A stretch of DNA of 64,000 nucleotides from Streptomyces sp. A1136. Lineage in GTDB: Bacteria > Actinomycetota > Actinomycetes > Streptomycetales > Streptomycetaceae. Position numbers and translations under genes: made by a program. The notes beneath the pieces were generated by a model that had not been told where the DNA came from, did no database searches, and was given only the letters and a program-made list of their open reading frames with translations. Where the stretch lies: contig NZ_SSBJ01000011.1 in the NCBI RefSeq assembly GCF_004795055.1, positions 124,001-188,000 on the forward strand, given 5' to 3'. Of this stretch, positions 43,551 through 52,523 are shown in pieces. Positions within the stretch are counted from its first letter, which is position 1. The number at the start of each line of letters is the position of its first letter.

Positions 43551-44875
43551 GCGCGCGCGGCCCGGGTGCCCTCGGCCGTCGCCGCCGCGGCGCTCTCGGC
43601 GTCCGCGGCCGAGCGGGTGACGGTCGCCCGCCAGAGCCGGACGCCGGACCAGACGGTGGCGTAGAGCAACACGCCGTTGCGGGCGCACAGCAGGATCGTG
43701 CCGAACCACGTGTTCTGCAGCACGTCGCCGTACCAGACCGGGAAGACCAGCGAGGTGAGCAGCGTGGCGGCGGCCAGCAGCCACGCGATCGGGCGCTGGG
43801 TGGTGTGCCTGGAGGTCAGGCAGACGGCCGCCAGACCGAGCAGCCAGATCATGTACTGCGGGCTGATGACGCGGCTGGTCACCGTGAACACCATGATCGC
43901 GCAGAGCGCGGCGTCCGCCGGCGTCGCGGTCGTCCAGCGACGGGCCCGCACGCGCCACAGGACCAGCAGCACGAAGCCGATCACGGTGAGGGTGATCGAG
44001 GCCCGCGCGATGGCCGGGACGTAGGGGCCGACGTACTCGAAGGCGCCGTACTGGAAGGTGATCCGGCCCGGCCAGATCCCCGTCCGCATCGCGAGCATCA
44101 GCGCCGACCCGCCGACGGACTCGACCTGGACGCCCCGGTCGCCCTGGTTGCCGAGGAAGCCCAGTGAGTCCCGGAAGAGCGCCGCGAAGAGGGCCAGCAG
44201 CGCGACGCAGGACAGCGCCGCCGCGATCACGGCCTCCCGCGTCGACTTGCCGCGCGGAGCACCGAACAGGGCGAGGAGCGGCCACACCTTGACCATCGCG
44301 CCGATCCCGGCGATCACCCCGGCGAGCCTCGGGCGGTGGCGCAGGCACAGCAGAGAACCGACCGCGAGCAGCGTCACCTGGACGTCGTAGCGCGCGAACG
44401 GCGTCGCCATCAGCAGCGGCAGCGTGAGCAGCCAGAACAGGGCGCCGGCCCGGCTCCCGTCACGGCGGCGGGCGGCCCGGAGCAGACCGACGAGGATCAC
44501 GGCGTCGCAGAGCACCGTCAGCGCGACGAAGGCCTGGAAGTAGGTGAGGAACGGCAGCAGGTCGGGCGAGAGGAAGATCGCCGCGGCGGCGGGCGGGTAC
44601 TGCCAGGTGATGTCGTCATGCGGCATCGACCAGGTCACCAGGATGTCGTACCAGTTGTGGTAGGTCCCGCTGACATCCACCCGCACGAGGTTCGAGCTGT
44701 GGAAGTCGTGCACGAGCATCCAGAGCATCAGTGCCCGGCTCGCCGCCCACAGAGCGGCTGTGGCCGGCAGCGCGCCGCGTCCCCGCACGGCTGTCGCGAA
44801 GGCTCCCCGGCCGCGTGCGGCGGGCGCCGTCGCGGAGGGGGTGGGGGCGCTCGGTGGGCTGCTGGTGGCGGTCAT
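43547..44875 (-). CDS. GT87/DUF2029-like polyprenol-phosphate mannosyltransferase
   Basis: A 442-residue GT-C fold membrane protein with about ten helices. The first outer loop contains DVSGTYHNWYDILVTW and the DDITWQYPP motif; an Asp in this loop is the expected catalytic base of polyprenyl-phosphate-dependent glycosyltransferases. Family members (such as actinobacterial mannan and lipoarabinomannan alpha-mannosyltransferases) act at the outer face of the membrane. The ATG at 44875 follows a hydrophilic N-terminus. It shares the CTAG stop overlap with the pseudoenzyme. The sugar and acceptor are not determined by the sequence. Confidence 0.8.
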   Translation of the reverse strand: MTATSSPPSAPTPSATAPAARGRGAFATAVRGRGALPATAALWAASRALMLWMLVHDFHSSNLVRVDVSGTYHNWYDILVTWSMPHDDITWQYPPAAAAIFLSPDLLPFLTYFQAFVALTVLCDAVILVGLLRAARRRDGSRAGALFWLLTLPLLMATPFARYDVQVTLLAVGSLLCLRHRPRLAGVIAGIGAMVKVWPLLALFGAPRGKSTREAVIAAALSCVALLALFAALFRDSLGFLGNQGDRGVQVESVGGSALMLAMRTGIWPGRITFQYGAFEYVGPYVPAIARASITLTVIGFVLLVLWRVRARRWTTATPADAALCAIMVFTVTSRVISPQYMIWLLGLAAVCLTSRHTTQRPIAWLLAAATLLTSLVFPVWYGDVLQNTWFGTILLCARNGVLLYATVWSGVRLWRATVTRSAADAESAAAATAEGTRAARA

Positions 44876-45003
44876 CGGCCGCCACTCTACCGATCCGCTT
44901 CCGGCGGACGCGGCGGTCGCGGACGCGGGCGGCTCGCGCCCCTCCCGGCGGGGGCGCGGCCCGTCGGGCGCGTACGGGACTTCGTCAGGCGGGGGGCGAC
45001 CCG

Positions 45004-46347
45004 TTACGCGCGGGGGCGGCCCATCGCGCGGTAGGTCCAGCCGGCGCCCCGCCACAGGTCGGGGTCGAGGGCGTTGCGGCCGTCCAGGACCAGGCGGTCG
45101 GTGACGACCTCGCCCAGCGCCGCCGGGTCCAGCTCGCGGAACTCCCGCCACTCGGTGAGGTGCAGCACGACCTCCGCGCCCCGGGCCGCCTCGACGGCGG
45201 AGTCCGCGTACCCGAGGGTCGGGAAGACGCGTCGCGCGTTCTCCATGCCCTTGGGGTCGTAGACGGTGACCTGGCCGCCCTGGAGGTGGATCTGCCCGGC
45301 CACGTTCAGCGCGGGGGAGTCCCGCACGTCGTCGGAGTCCGGCTTGAAGGTGGCGCCGAGCACCGCGACGCGCTTGCCGAGGAACGAGCCGCCGACCGCC
45401 TCGCGCGCCAGCTCCACCATGTGCCCGCGGCGGCGCATGTTGATGGAGTCGACCTCCCGCAGGAACGTCAGCGCCTGGTCCGCGCCCAGCTCGCCCGCCC
45501 GCGCCATGAACGCCCGGATGTCCTTGGGCAGGCAGCCGCCCCCGAAGCCGATCCCGGCCCGCAGGAACTTCGAGCCGATCCGCTCGTCGTAACCGATCGC
45601 CTCCGCCAGCTTCACCACGTCACCGCCGGCCGCCTCGCACACCTCGGCCATCGCGTTGATGAACGAGATCTTCGTCGCGAGGAAGGAATTGGCGGCCGTC
45701 TTGACCAGCTCCGCCGTCGGGAAGTCCGTCACCACCAGCGGCGTGCCCTCCGACATCGGCGTCTCGTAGACCTCCCGCAGCACCTTCTCGCCGCGGTCGC
45801 CCCGGACGCCGATCACGATCCGGTCCGGGTGCAGGGTGTCCCGCACCGCGAAGCCCTCGCGCAGGAACTCCGGGTTCCACGCCAGCTCCGCGTCCGCGCC
45901 GGCCGGGGCCAGGGCCGCCAGCTTCGCCGCGAGGCGCTCCGCCGAACCGACCGGCACCGTGGACTTGCCGACGACCAGCACGGGCCGGGTCAGGTGCGGG
46001 GCCAGCGACTCCAGCGCGGAGTCGACGTACGACATGTCGCAGGCGTACTCGCCGTGCTTCTGCGGCGTGTTCACGCACAGGAAGTGGACGTCGCCGAAGG
46101 CGCCGACCTCCTCCCAGGAGTGGGTGAAGCGCAGCCGCCCGGAGGAGCCCGGCAGCCCGGCCACGTGCGCGCCCAGCAGCTCCTCCAGCCCCGGCTCGTA
46201 CATCGGCACCCGGCCCGCCGCCAGCATCTCGATCTTCTCCGGCACCACGTCCAGACCCAACACCTCGAAGCCCAGCTCCGCCATGGCGGCGGCGTGCGTC
46301 GCACCGAGGTAACCGGTGCCGATCACGGTGATCTTGAGGGGGGCCAT
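45004..46347 (-). CDS. UDP-glucose 6-dehydrogenase
   Basis: A 447-residue UDP-sugar dehydrogenase that oxidises UDP-glucose to UDP-glucuronate with two NAD. The N-terminal Rossmann GTGYLG, STVPVGS, the catalytic Cys C272 in GFGGGCLPKD, and the C-terminal FKPDSDDVRDSPAL are all present. The ATG at 46347 has GGAG 5 nt upstream. Relatives acting on UDP-ManNAc or GDP-mannose share the fold, so the exact sugar is likely but not proven. It lies 128 bp upstream of the GT87-like gene on the same strand and may supply a uronic acid to an envelope glycan. Confidence 0.92.
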   Translation of the reverse strand: MAPLKITVIGTGYLGATHAAAMAELGFEVLGLDVVPEKIEMLAAGRVPMYEPGLEELLGAHVAGLPGSSGRLRFTHSWEEVGAFGDVHFLCVNTPQKHGEYACDMSYVDSALESLAPHLTRPVLVVGKSTVPVGSAERLAAKLAALAPAGADAELAWNPEFLREGFAVRDTLHPDRIVIGVRGDRGEKVLREVYETPMSEGTPLVVTDFPTAELVKTAANSFLATKISFINAMAEVCEAAGGDVVKLAEAIGYDERIGSKFLRAGIGFGGGCLPKDIRAFMARAGELGADQALTFLREVDSINMRRRGHMVELAREAVGGSFLGKRVAVLGATFKPDSDDVRDSPALNVAGQIHLQGGQVTVYDPKGMENARRVFPTLGYADSAVEAARGAEVVLHLTEWREFRELDPAALGEVVTDRLVLDGRNALDPDLWRGAGWTYRAMGRPRA

Positions 46348-46507
46348 GGGTGCTCCAGAGGTGCGGGGCCGTTTGCGGCCACTGAGCATAGTCGGGCGCG
46401 CCCCGGGGGACGCTCCCCGTGCGCGCACCGCGTGGCTCCGCTGTCACGCAGCTCACGTACGCCTTACATATCGCTGCCCGGACGCCGGAGACTAAGCTTC
46501 GGGTTAC

Positions 46508-46522
46508 TTAACGGTAGTTAGC
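46508..46522 (+). promoter_or_regulatory. Weak operator-like dyad upstream of acyl-CoA dehydrogenase
   Basis: TAAC-GGTA-GTTA sits within an AT-rich patch 66 nt before the TTG start. The sequence is compatible with a site for a fatty-acid-responsive TetR or FadR-type regulator, but the dyad is short. Confidence 0.25.
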
Positions 46523-46587
46523 ATCACGGATCGCGCGCCGCCATCACGCGGCGCGCACCACGCATCACACCTGGGGAGTGAGAGATC

Positions 46588-47745
46588 TTGGCGGGTTCTG
46601 CCGACTTCGACCTGTACCGCCCGGCCGAGGAGCACGACATGCTCCGCGAGTCCGTCCGCTCGCTCGCCGAGGCGAAGATCCTGCCGTTTGCCGCGGCGGT
46701 CGACGAGGAGTCGCGCTTCCCGCAGGAGGCCCTCGACGCGCTGGTCGCCAACGACCTGCACGCCGTCCACGTGCCCGAGACGTACGGCGGCGCCGGCGCG
46801 GACGCGCTCGCCACCGTGATCGTGATCGAGGAAGTGGCCCGGGTCTGCGCCTCCTCCTCCCTCATCCCGGCCGTGAACAAGCTCGGCTCGCTCCCGGTGA
46901 TCCTCTCCGGTTCCGAGGAGCTCAAGGCCAAGTACCTCGGCCCGCTGGCCAAGGGCGACGCGATGTTCTCGTACGCCCTCTCCGAGCCCGACGCGGGCTC
47001 CGACGCGGCCGGCATGAAGACCCGCGCGGTGCGCGACGGCGACTTCTGGGTCCTCAACGGCGTCAAGCGCTGGATCACCAACGCGGGCGTCTCCGAGTAC
47101 TACACGGTCATGGCCGTGACCGACCCGGAGAAGCGCTCCAAGGGCATCTCGGCCTTCGTCGTCGAGAAGTCCGACGAGGGCGTCTCCTTCGGCGCCCCGG
47201 AGAAGAAGCTCGGCATCAAGGGCTCCCCGACCCGCGAGGTCTACCTCGACAACGTCCGCATCCCCGCGGACCGCATGATCGGCGCCGAGGGCACCGGCTT
47301 CGCCACCGCCATGAAGACGCTGGACCACACCCGCATCACCATCGCCGCCCAGGCCCTCGGCATCGCCCAGGGCGCCCTGGACTACGCCAAGGGGTACGTC
47401 CAGGAGCGCAAGCAGTTCGGCAAGCCGATCAGCGACTTCCAGGGCGTGCAGTTCATGCTCGCGGACATGGCCATGAAGATCGAGGCCGCCCGCCAGCTCA
47501 CGTACTCGGCCGCGGCCAAGTCCGAACGCGTCGACGGCGACCTGACGTTCTTCGGCGCCGCCGCCAAGTGCTTCGCCTCCGACGTGGCCATGGAGGTCAC
47601 CACGGACGCGGTCCAGCTCCTCGGCGGCTACGGCTACACCCGCGACTACCCGGTCGAGCGCATGATGCGCGACGCCAAGATCACGCAGATCTACGAGGGC
47701 ACGAACCAGGTCCAGCGCATCGTCATGGCGCGCAACCTGCCCTGA
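46588..47745 (+). CDS. Acyl-CoA dehydrogenase
   Basis: A 385-residue FAD enzyme of beta-oxidation (alpha,beta-desaturation of acyl-CoA). It has the FAD/substrate motif FSYALSEPDAGSDAA, WITNAG, and the C-terminal GGYGYTRDYPVERMMRDAK and IYEGTNQ with catalytic Glu E370. The start is a TTG at 46588 with GGGGAG about 9 nt upstream; the next ATG (46639) would truncate the first helix. A strong terminator follows. It could serve short- or branched-chain substrates; the sequence does not decide. Confidence 0.94.
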   Translation: MAGSADFDLYRPAEEHDMLRESVRSLAEAKILPFAAAVDEESRFPQEALDALVANDLHAVHVPETYGGAGADALATVIVIEEVARVCASSSLIPAVNKLGSLPVILSGSEELKAKYLGPLAKGDAMFSYALSEPDAGSDAAGMKTRAVRDGDFWVLNGVKRWITNAGVSEYYTVMAVTDPEKRSKGISAFVVEKSDEGVSFGAPEKKLGIKGSPTREVYLDNVRIPADRMIGAEGTGFATAMKTLDHTRITIAAQALGIAQGALDYAKGYVQERKQFGKPISDFQGVQFMLADMAMKIEAARQLTYSAAAKSERVDGDLTFFGAAAKCFASDVAMEVTTDAVQLLGGYGYTRDYPVERMMRDAKITQIYEGTNQVQRIVMARNLP

Positions 47746-47765
47746 TTCGTTTGCGCAACAGGCAG

Positions 47766-47797
47766 AGCCCGGCCGGGATTTCCCCGGCCGGGCTTTT
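47766..47797 (+). terminator. Rho-independent terminator after acyl-CoA dehydrogenase
   Basis: Perfect 12-bp G/C arms (47766-47777 and 47783-47794) with a 5-nt loop, running into TTTT. It is the most classical terminator in the window. Confidence 0.92.
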
Positions 47798-47881
47798 CCG
47801 TGGTGCGGCCGGCGGGATTGACTTATTGTTTGAAAATCACCAAGATCAAAGAATCTTCCGTCCTTGAAAGGACCCAGCCCG

Positions 47882-48535
47882 GTGTTCTCCCGTGTGCGTC
47901 AACCCGTCATAGCAGCCCTGGCAGTCACCTCGCTCTGCGCCTTCGGCGCTTACGCGGCGGCTGCTGACGGGAAGGGCACCTCCTCCGTGGCGGGTCCGGC
48001 GGCACCTGCGAAGCCCTCGGCTTCGGCATCGGTGTCCGCGTCGACTTCCCCGACGGCTTCGGCCTCGGTGTCCGCGTCGGCTTCCCCGACGGCCTCGGCC
48101 TCCGCGTCACCCTCGGCCTCGGTGTCCGCGTCGCCGTCGCCCTCGGCTCCCGTTACGGCCGTGGAATCCCCCTACCCGAATTCCGCCGCGATCCTGGCGA
48201 AGGAAGGAATCAAGCTGGTCCGCGGAGACGGCGGAATCACCCTCGCCGAATGCGGAATCAGTGCTTCCCAGGTTCGGGTGTACAGCTACGAGGACTCCGC
48301 CACTAAGCGGAAGCCTATGTACTGCTTTAACGTCGGTTCGCAGACCGGCCGGGTCACCTTCGAATTGGACCGGGTCTTCGCCCTCGACGCGGGTGCGCAC
48401 CCCGTGAGCGCCAAGCTCGTCTCCAGCGCTGCCACCACGACCGTCGACGTCGGCAAGAACAGGTACGCGAGCGTCGCCGAAGAGCCGCTGGGGGCCACGG
48501 GCCACGTCGTCGTCGAGCTCCGCGCGACCGGCTGA
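47882..48535 (+). CDS. Secreted protein with Ser/Ala-rich repeat stalk and two-Cys C-terminal domain
   Basis: A 217-residue protein from the GTG at 47882 with AAAGGA 9 nt upstream. The signal peptide covers about residues 1-28. A stalk of SAS/SPTAS/SVSAS repeats (about 40-90) is followed by a 125-residue beta-rich domain with two cysteines (AECGISA and YCFNVG). There is no LPxTG or C-terminal membrane helix, so it is secreted or wall-associated. The stalk resembles an O-glycosylated (mannosylated) Ser/Thr linker; mannosyl-transfer genes are nearby. No family recognised. Confidence 0.75.
   Translation: MFSRVRQPVIAALAVTSLCAFGAYAAAADGKGTSSVAGPAAPAKPSASASVSASTSPTASASVSASASPTASASASPSASVSASPSPSAPVTAVESPYPNSAAILAKEGIKLVRGDGGITLAECGISASQVRVYSYEDSATKRKPMYCFNVGSQTGRVTFELDRVFALDAGAHPVSAKLVSSAATTTVDVGKNRYASVAEEPLGATGHVVVELRATG
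48015..48150 (+). repeat. Imperfect tandem repeat encoding the Ser/Ala/Pro stalk
   Basis: Units of the type TCGGCCTCGGTGTCCGCG and GCTTCCCCGACGGC recur in frame, including two nearly identical units of about 36 bp, encoding SASVSAS and SPTAS. Confidence 0.8.
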
Positions 48536-48670
48536 CCCTGCCGCGGCCAACGGGTTTCTCCGGGTTCTGTCAAACCGCTGGTTTCCCCGGTCTCCCAGCC
48601 GCGCGCTCCGCCCTGTCATGCGAAGACGCCCCCGTCGCAGCTCCTCTCCACCGAAGGCCCCAGACCCGTG

Positions 48671-50230
48671 ATGAAGCGCACCGCGCCCCTCCTCAGCCTT
48701 GCCCTGCTCGCAGGAACCGCCCTCATCGGACTCGGCGCCACCCCGGCCGCCGCAGCCCCAGTGCCCTCCCCGCCGCTCCTCCACATCATGCCGCTCGGTG
48801 ACTCCATAACCGAGGGTGTGGGCAGCCCCGGCAACAACCTCGGATACCGGCCGCCCCTGTGGAACCTCATGTCGGGTCAGTCCCGCTACCTCCCCGACTT
48901 CGTCGGTGGCCGGTCTCTCGGCAACTTCGCCGACCCCGACAACGAGGGGCACAGCGGATGGAGAATCGATCAGGTTCAGCCACTGATCGACCAGTGGCAG
49001 TCCACCGCCAACCCCGACGTCATCCTGCTCCACCTGGGCATCAACGACCTGCGCCAGACGATCCCTCCGAGTCAGGACTTCGTCACCGACCCGGTCACCG
49101 CGGCGAACCGCTTGTCCACGCTTCTCGACGGGATCATGGCGAGAAAGCCCGGTGTCACGGTCATCTTCCAAGGCCTCTTGACCGAGACCGTGGAACAGGA
49201 GCAGCGCGCCGCCACCTTCAACTCCATCATCCGCGGGCAAGAAGCCTCCCGCCAGGCGGCCGGCCAGCACTTCCGCTACGCGGAGCCGCCCAAGATGGAC
49301 GCCGCGACCGACCTGAACCCCGACCGCCTGCACCCCACCGACGCCGGCTACGCCAAGATGGCCCGCGTCTACAGCGACGCCCTCGAACGGGCCGTCACCG
49401 ATGGCTGGACGCAGCACGCGCCCGCGCCGCGGGCCGGCAACGAGGTCGGCGGCGCCGCCCGGGTGCGCTGGGCCGACTGGGACGGTGACGGCAAGGCCGA
49501 CCAGATCCTCGTCGCAGACAACGGCGCCGTCAGCGTCAAGCTGAACCGCGGCGGGAACTCCGGTGCCGGCTGGCAGAACATGAACCAGGTCGCGACCGGC
49601 CTCACGACCGACCGCACGCGGGCCCGGTTCGCGGACTGGGACGGTGACGGCAAGGCCGACTACATTCTCGTCAATGCCAACGGCAGCCTCGTCGTCTACC
49701 TCAACCGCGGCGGCGACGGGCGCGGCGGCTGGGTCAGCGCCGGGCAGGTCGGCACCGGTGCCACCACCAACCAGGACCAGGTCCGCTTCGCCGACTTCGA
49801 CGGTGACGGCAAGGCCGACTACACCACCATCGCCGACAACGGCTCAGTCGTCGCCTATGTCAACCGCGGCGGTGACACCGGCGGCGGTGGCTGGCAGGTC
49901 CTGAACCAGGTGGCCTCTGGCACCACGACGGATCGCTCCCGTGTCCGCCTCGCCGACATCGACGGCGACGGCCGGGCCGACTACATCACCATCGCCACCA
50001 ACGGCTCCGTCTCCGCCTACGCCAACCGCGGCGGTGACGGTCACGGCGGATGGGGTTCCCTCGGTCAGATCGCGAGCGGTGTGACCACCGTCCAGAGCAA
50101 GGTGCAGTTCGCCGACTTCAACGGCGACACCCACGCCGACTACTTCCTCTCGGGGACCGGTGACAGCGTGGCGGTCTACCTGTTCAACGGCTTCGGCGCC
50201 GGCTGGCTCAACCAGGGCACCGTCGTCTAA
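48671..50230 (+). CDS. Secreted SGNH hydrolase with five FG-GAP/VCBS-type repeats
   Basis: A 519-residue protein. The signal peptide ends ATPAAAAP (about residue 29). The SGNH domain (about 35-235) has MPLGDSITEG, GHSGW, LGINDLR and the Asp/His pair in DRLHPTDAGY. Five repeats of about 50 residues follow, each with a calcium-binding DxDGDGxAD-type motif (WDWD/DFDGDGKAD), and the last is degenerate (FNGDTHAD), forming a beta-propeller-like carbohydrate- or surface-binding module. The enzyme probably deacetylates or de-esterifies an extracellular polysaccharide. ATG at 48671; a GTG sits one codon earlier. Confidence 0.9.
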   Translation: MKRTAPLLSLALLAGTALIGLGATPAAAAPVPSPPLLHIMPLGDSITEGVGSPGNNLGYRPPLWNLMSGQSRYLPDFVGGRSLGNFADPDNEGHSGWRIDQVQPLIDQWQSTANPDVILLHLGINDLRQTIPPSQDFVTDPVTAANRLSTLLDGIMARKPGVTVIFQGLLTETVEQEQRAATFNSIIRGQEASRQAAGQHFRYAEPPKMDAATDLNPDRLHPTDAGYAKMARVYSDALERAVTDGWTQHAPAPRAGNEVGGAARVRWADWDGDGKADQILVADNGAVSVKLNRGGNSGAGWQNMNQVATGLTTDRTRARFADWDGDGKADYILVNANGSLVVYLNRGGDGRGGWVSAGQVGTGATTNQDQVRFADFDGDGKADYTTIADNGSVVAYVNRGGDTGGGGWQVLNQVASGTTTDRSRVRLADIDGDGRADYITIATNGSVSAYANRGGDGHGGWGSLGQIASGVTTVQSKVQFADFNGDTHADYFLSGTGDSVAVYLFNGFGAGWLNQGTVV

Positions 50231-50377
50231 CGCACGTCTGAGGAAACACGCCCGGAGACGGAGGACGAAGGCCCCGGCCCCGTCGCGTACGGGATTGGCG
50301 CCGACGCGCTGACGTACCAAATCCGCAACGACCCACGGGGCCTTCCCCCGCTCCCGGCCGGCACGGACGCCCGGCCC

Positions 50378-50413
50378 CGCCCACGCGGCAGGTCCCGACC
50401 TGCCCCGTGGGCG
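50378..50413. other. Long hairpin in the 315-bp gap 50231-50545
   Basis: 17-bp arms with one mismatch (50378-50394 and 50397-50413) around a 2-nt loop. It is probably the terminator of the SGNH hydrolase gene. GAAGGCCCCG near 50267 and CGGGGCCTTC near 50335 form a second weaker pairing. The gap has no supported gene and must hold the nucleotidyltransferase promoter. Confidence 0.6.
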
Positions 50414-50545
50414 GCGGTGTTGCGTGCGGCAGGCCGTCCCGTCGCCGTCCCGTCGCCCGGCAAGGCGGCCGGCCTCCGGCCTTCGCGCACCTCCGCATGG
50501 GCTAAATTTGGACCTTCGTACGCCCGACCGGTTGGGGAGAAAGCA

Positions 50546-51628
50546 ATGACGGAAGCGATCCTGCTGGTTGGCGGGCAGGGGACGCGGCTGCGTCCCGTGA
50601 CGGTGAACACCCCCAAGCCGATGGTTCCGGCCGCGGGTGTTCCGTTCCTCGCCCACCAGATAGCCAGGGCCGCTGCCGCCGGTGTCACGCACATCGTGAT
50701 GGCCACCTGCTACCTGGCCGAGGTCTTCGAGCCCTACTTCGGCGACGGCTCGGCCTTCGGCCTCACCCTTGAGTACGTGGTGGAGGACGAGCCGCTCGGT
50801 ACCGGCGGCGCCATCCGCAACGCCGCCCAGCGGCTGACGGGCGGCCCGGACGCCCCCGTCCTCGTCTTCAACGGCGACATCCTCACCGGCCTCGACATCG
50901 CCGGCCTGGTCGATTCCCACCAGGCGGCCGCGGCCGACGTCTCCCTGCACCTGGTGCGGGTCGAGGACCCGCGCGCCTTCGGCCTGGTCCCCACCGACCC
51001 CGAGGGGCGGGTGCTGGCCTTCACCGAGAAGCCGCAGACCCCCGAGGAGATCGTCACCGACCAGATCAACGCCGGTTGCTACGTCTTCCGCCGCAGCGTC
51101 ATCGACGCCATCCCGGCCGGTCGACCGGTATCCGTCGAGCGCGAGACCTTCCCCGGGCTCCTCGCCTCCGGTGCCAAGCTGCACGGCGTCACCGAGGACA
51201 CCTACTGGCTGGACCTCGGCAAGCCCGAGTCCTTCGTCCAGGCCTCCGCGGACCTCGTACGCGGAATCGTCTCCTCCCCGGCCGTACCCGGCCCGCGCGG
51301 CGAGGCCCTGGTCCTCCCGGGGGCCGAGGTGGCGGAAGGCGCCAAGCTGTCGGGCGGTACCGTTGTCGGGTCCGGCGCCCGCATCGAGACGGGAGCGGTC
51401 GTCCAGGGTTCCATCGTGCTGGACGGCGCGATCATCGGTGCGGACACCCACGTGAGCGCCAGCCTGATCGGCGCCCGCGCTTCGGTGGGTACGCGCACGG
51501 TGCTTGACGGCGCGGTCATCGGAGACGGCGCCGTCGTAGGGGCTGACAACGAACTTCGCGCAGGGGCACGGGTGTGGTGCGAGGCGGAACTTCCTTCCGG
51601 CTCCGTCCGCTTCTCCTCTGACCGGTGA
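50546..51628 (+). CDS. Sugar-1-phosphate nucleotidyltransferase with left-handed beta-helix
   Basis: A 360-residue enzyme: an N-terminal nucleotidyltransferase domain (about 1-235) with the signature LLVGGQGTRLRPVTVNTPKPM, and a C-terminal hexapeptide-repeat beta-helix (about 270-350). This is the layout of bacterial GDP-mannose pyrophosphorylases and glucose-1-phosphate transferases. The next gene, a polyprenol-phosphomannose synthase 24 bp downstream, uses GDP-mannose, so mannose-1-phosphate guanylyltransferase is the best reading. GGGGAGA lies before the ATG at 50546. Substrate assignment is by context. Confidence 0.85.
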   Translation: MTEAILLVGGQGTRLRPVTVNTPKPMVPAAGVPFLAHQIARAAAAGVTHIVMATCYLAEVFEPYFGDGSAFGLTLEYVVEDEPLGTGGAIRNAAQRLTGGPDAPVLVFNGDILTGLDIAGLVDSHQAAAADVSLHLVRVEDPRAFGLVPTDPEGRVLAFTEKPQTPEEIVTDQINAGCYVFRRSVIDAIPAGRPVSVERETFPGLLASGAKLHGVTEDTYWLDLGKPESFVQASADLVRGIVSSPAVPGPRGEALVLPGAEVAEGAKLSGGTVVGSGARIETGAVVQGSIVLDGAIIGADTHVSASLIGARASVGTRTVLDGAVIGDGAVVGADNELRAGARVWCEAELPSGSVRFSSDR

Positions 51629-51652
51629 CCAACTTCAGTGAGGCATAACCCT

Positions 51653-52459
51653 GTGATAGGCGAGCAGCAGACTCCCCGCGCGACCGACGTCGCAACCACG
51701 AAGCTCCCCGACAGCTGGGCGCACACCCCGCTCACCGTGGTCATGCCCACGTACAACGAGGCGGGCAACCTGCCGGGGATGGTCGAGCTGCTGATGGGTC
51801 TCGATCAGCCGGGCCTGCGCCTGCTGGTCGTCGACGACTCCTCGCCCGACGGCACCGGCAAGATCGCCGACGAGCTCGCCGAGGGTTTCCTGACCAAGGA
51901 CGGCAAGCCGCGCATGTCGGTCCTGCACCGCACCGCCAAGGACGGCCTCGGCCGCGCCTACGCGGCCGGCATGGCCAAGGCCGTCGAGGACGGCGCCGAT
52001 TACGTGCTCCAGATGGACGCGGACGGCTCCCACCCCGCCGGCAAGATCGCCGAGATGCTGGGTGTGGCCCGCTCCACCGGCGCCGGTCTCGTCGTCGGCA
52101 GCCGCTACGTCCCGGGCGGCACCCTCTCCGACGCCTGGGGCGCGCACCGCAAGCTGCTCTCCCGCTGGGCCAACGCCTACGCGAGCACCATCCTGGGCAC
52201 CCGCGTCCGCGACATCACCGGCGGCTTCAACCTGTGGAGCGCCGACGCGCTGAAGTCGATCGACCTGGCGTCCATCGGCAGCGCCGGCTACAGCTTCCAG
52301 GTGGAGATGAAGTTCAAGGCCCTGCGCCGCGGCTTCCAGGTGATGGAGGTCCCCATCCACTTCGAGGACCGCACCGTCGGCGAGTCCAAGATGAACCTCG
52401 CCGTCCAACTGGAGTCCATCGCCATGCCGTGGAAGCTGCGCGCCCGCGCCGGCAAGTAA
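51653..52459 (+). CDS. Polyprenol-phosphate mannose synthase-like GT2
   Basis: A 268-residue (273 from the GTG at 51638) family 2 glycosyltransferase. VVMPTYNEAGNLP starts the GT-A domain, DDSSPDGTG binds nucleotide, and QMDADGSHP is the DxD metal motif. IHFEDRTVGESKMN at the C-terminus is typical of dolichol/polyprenol-phosphate mannose synthases. It has no membrane helices and no fused acyltransferase, like Ppm1 of Streptomyces, and makes the mannose donor for membrane GT-C enzymes. GAGG at 51640-51643 suits the GTG at 51653. Only 24 bp separate it from the nucleotidyltransferase. Confidence 0.9.
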   Translation: MIGEQQTPRATDVATTKLPDSWAHTPLTVVMPTYNEAGNLPGMVELLMGLDQPGLRLLVVDDSSPDGTGKIADELAEGFLTKDGKPRMSVLHRTAKDGLGRAYAAGMAKAVEDGADYVLQMDADGSHPAGKIAEMLGVARSTGAGLVVGSRYVPGGTLSDAWGAHRKLLSRWANAYASTILGTRVRDITGGFNLWSADALKSIDLASIGSAGYSFQVEMKFKALRRGFQVMEVPIHFEDRTVGESKMNLAVQLESIAMPWKLRARAGK

Positions 52460-52474
52460 CCGGCCAAGACGCGC

Positions 52475-52510
52475 GGAAGGGGCATCCCGCCGACGCGGGG
52501 TGCCCCTTCC
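52475..52510. terminator. Bidirectional terminator
   Basis: 16-bp arms with one G:U-compatible mismatch (52475-52490 and 52495-52510), loop CGAC, between convergent genes ending at 52459 and 52524. Confidence 0.85.
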
Positions 52511-52523
52511 GGATGTCCGGCGG

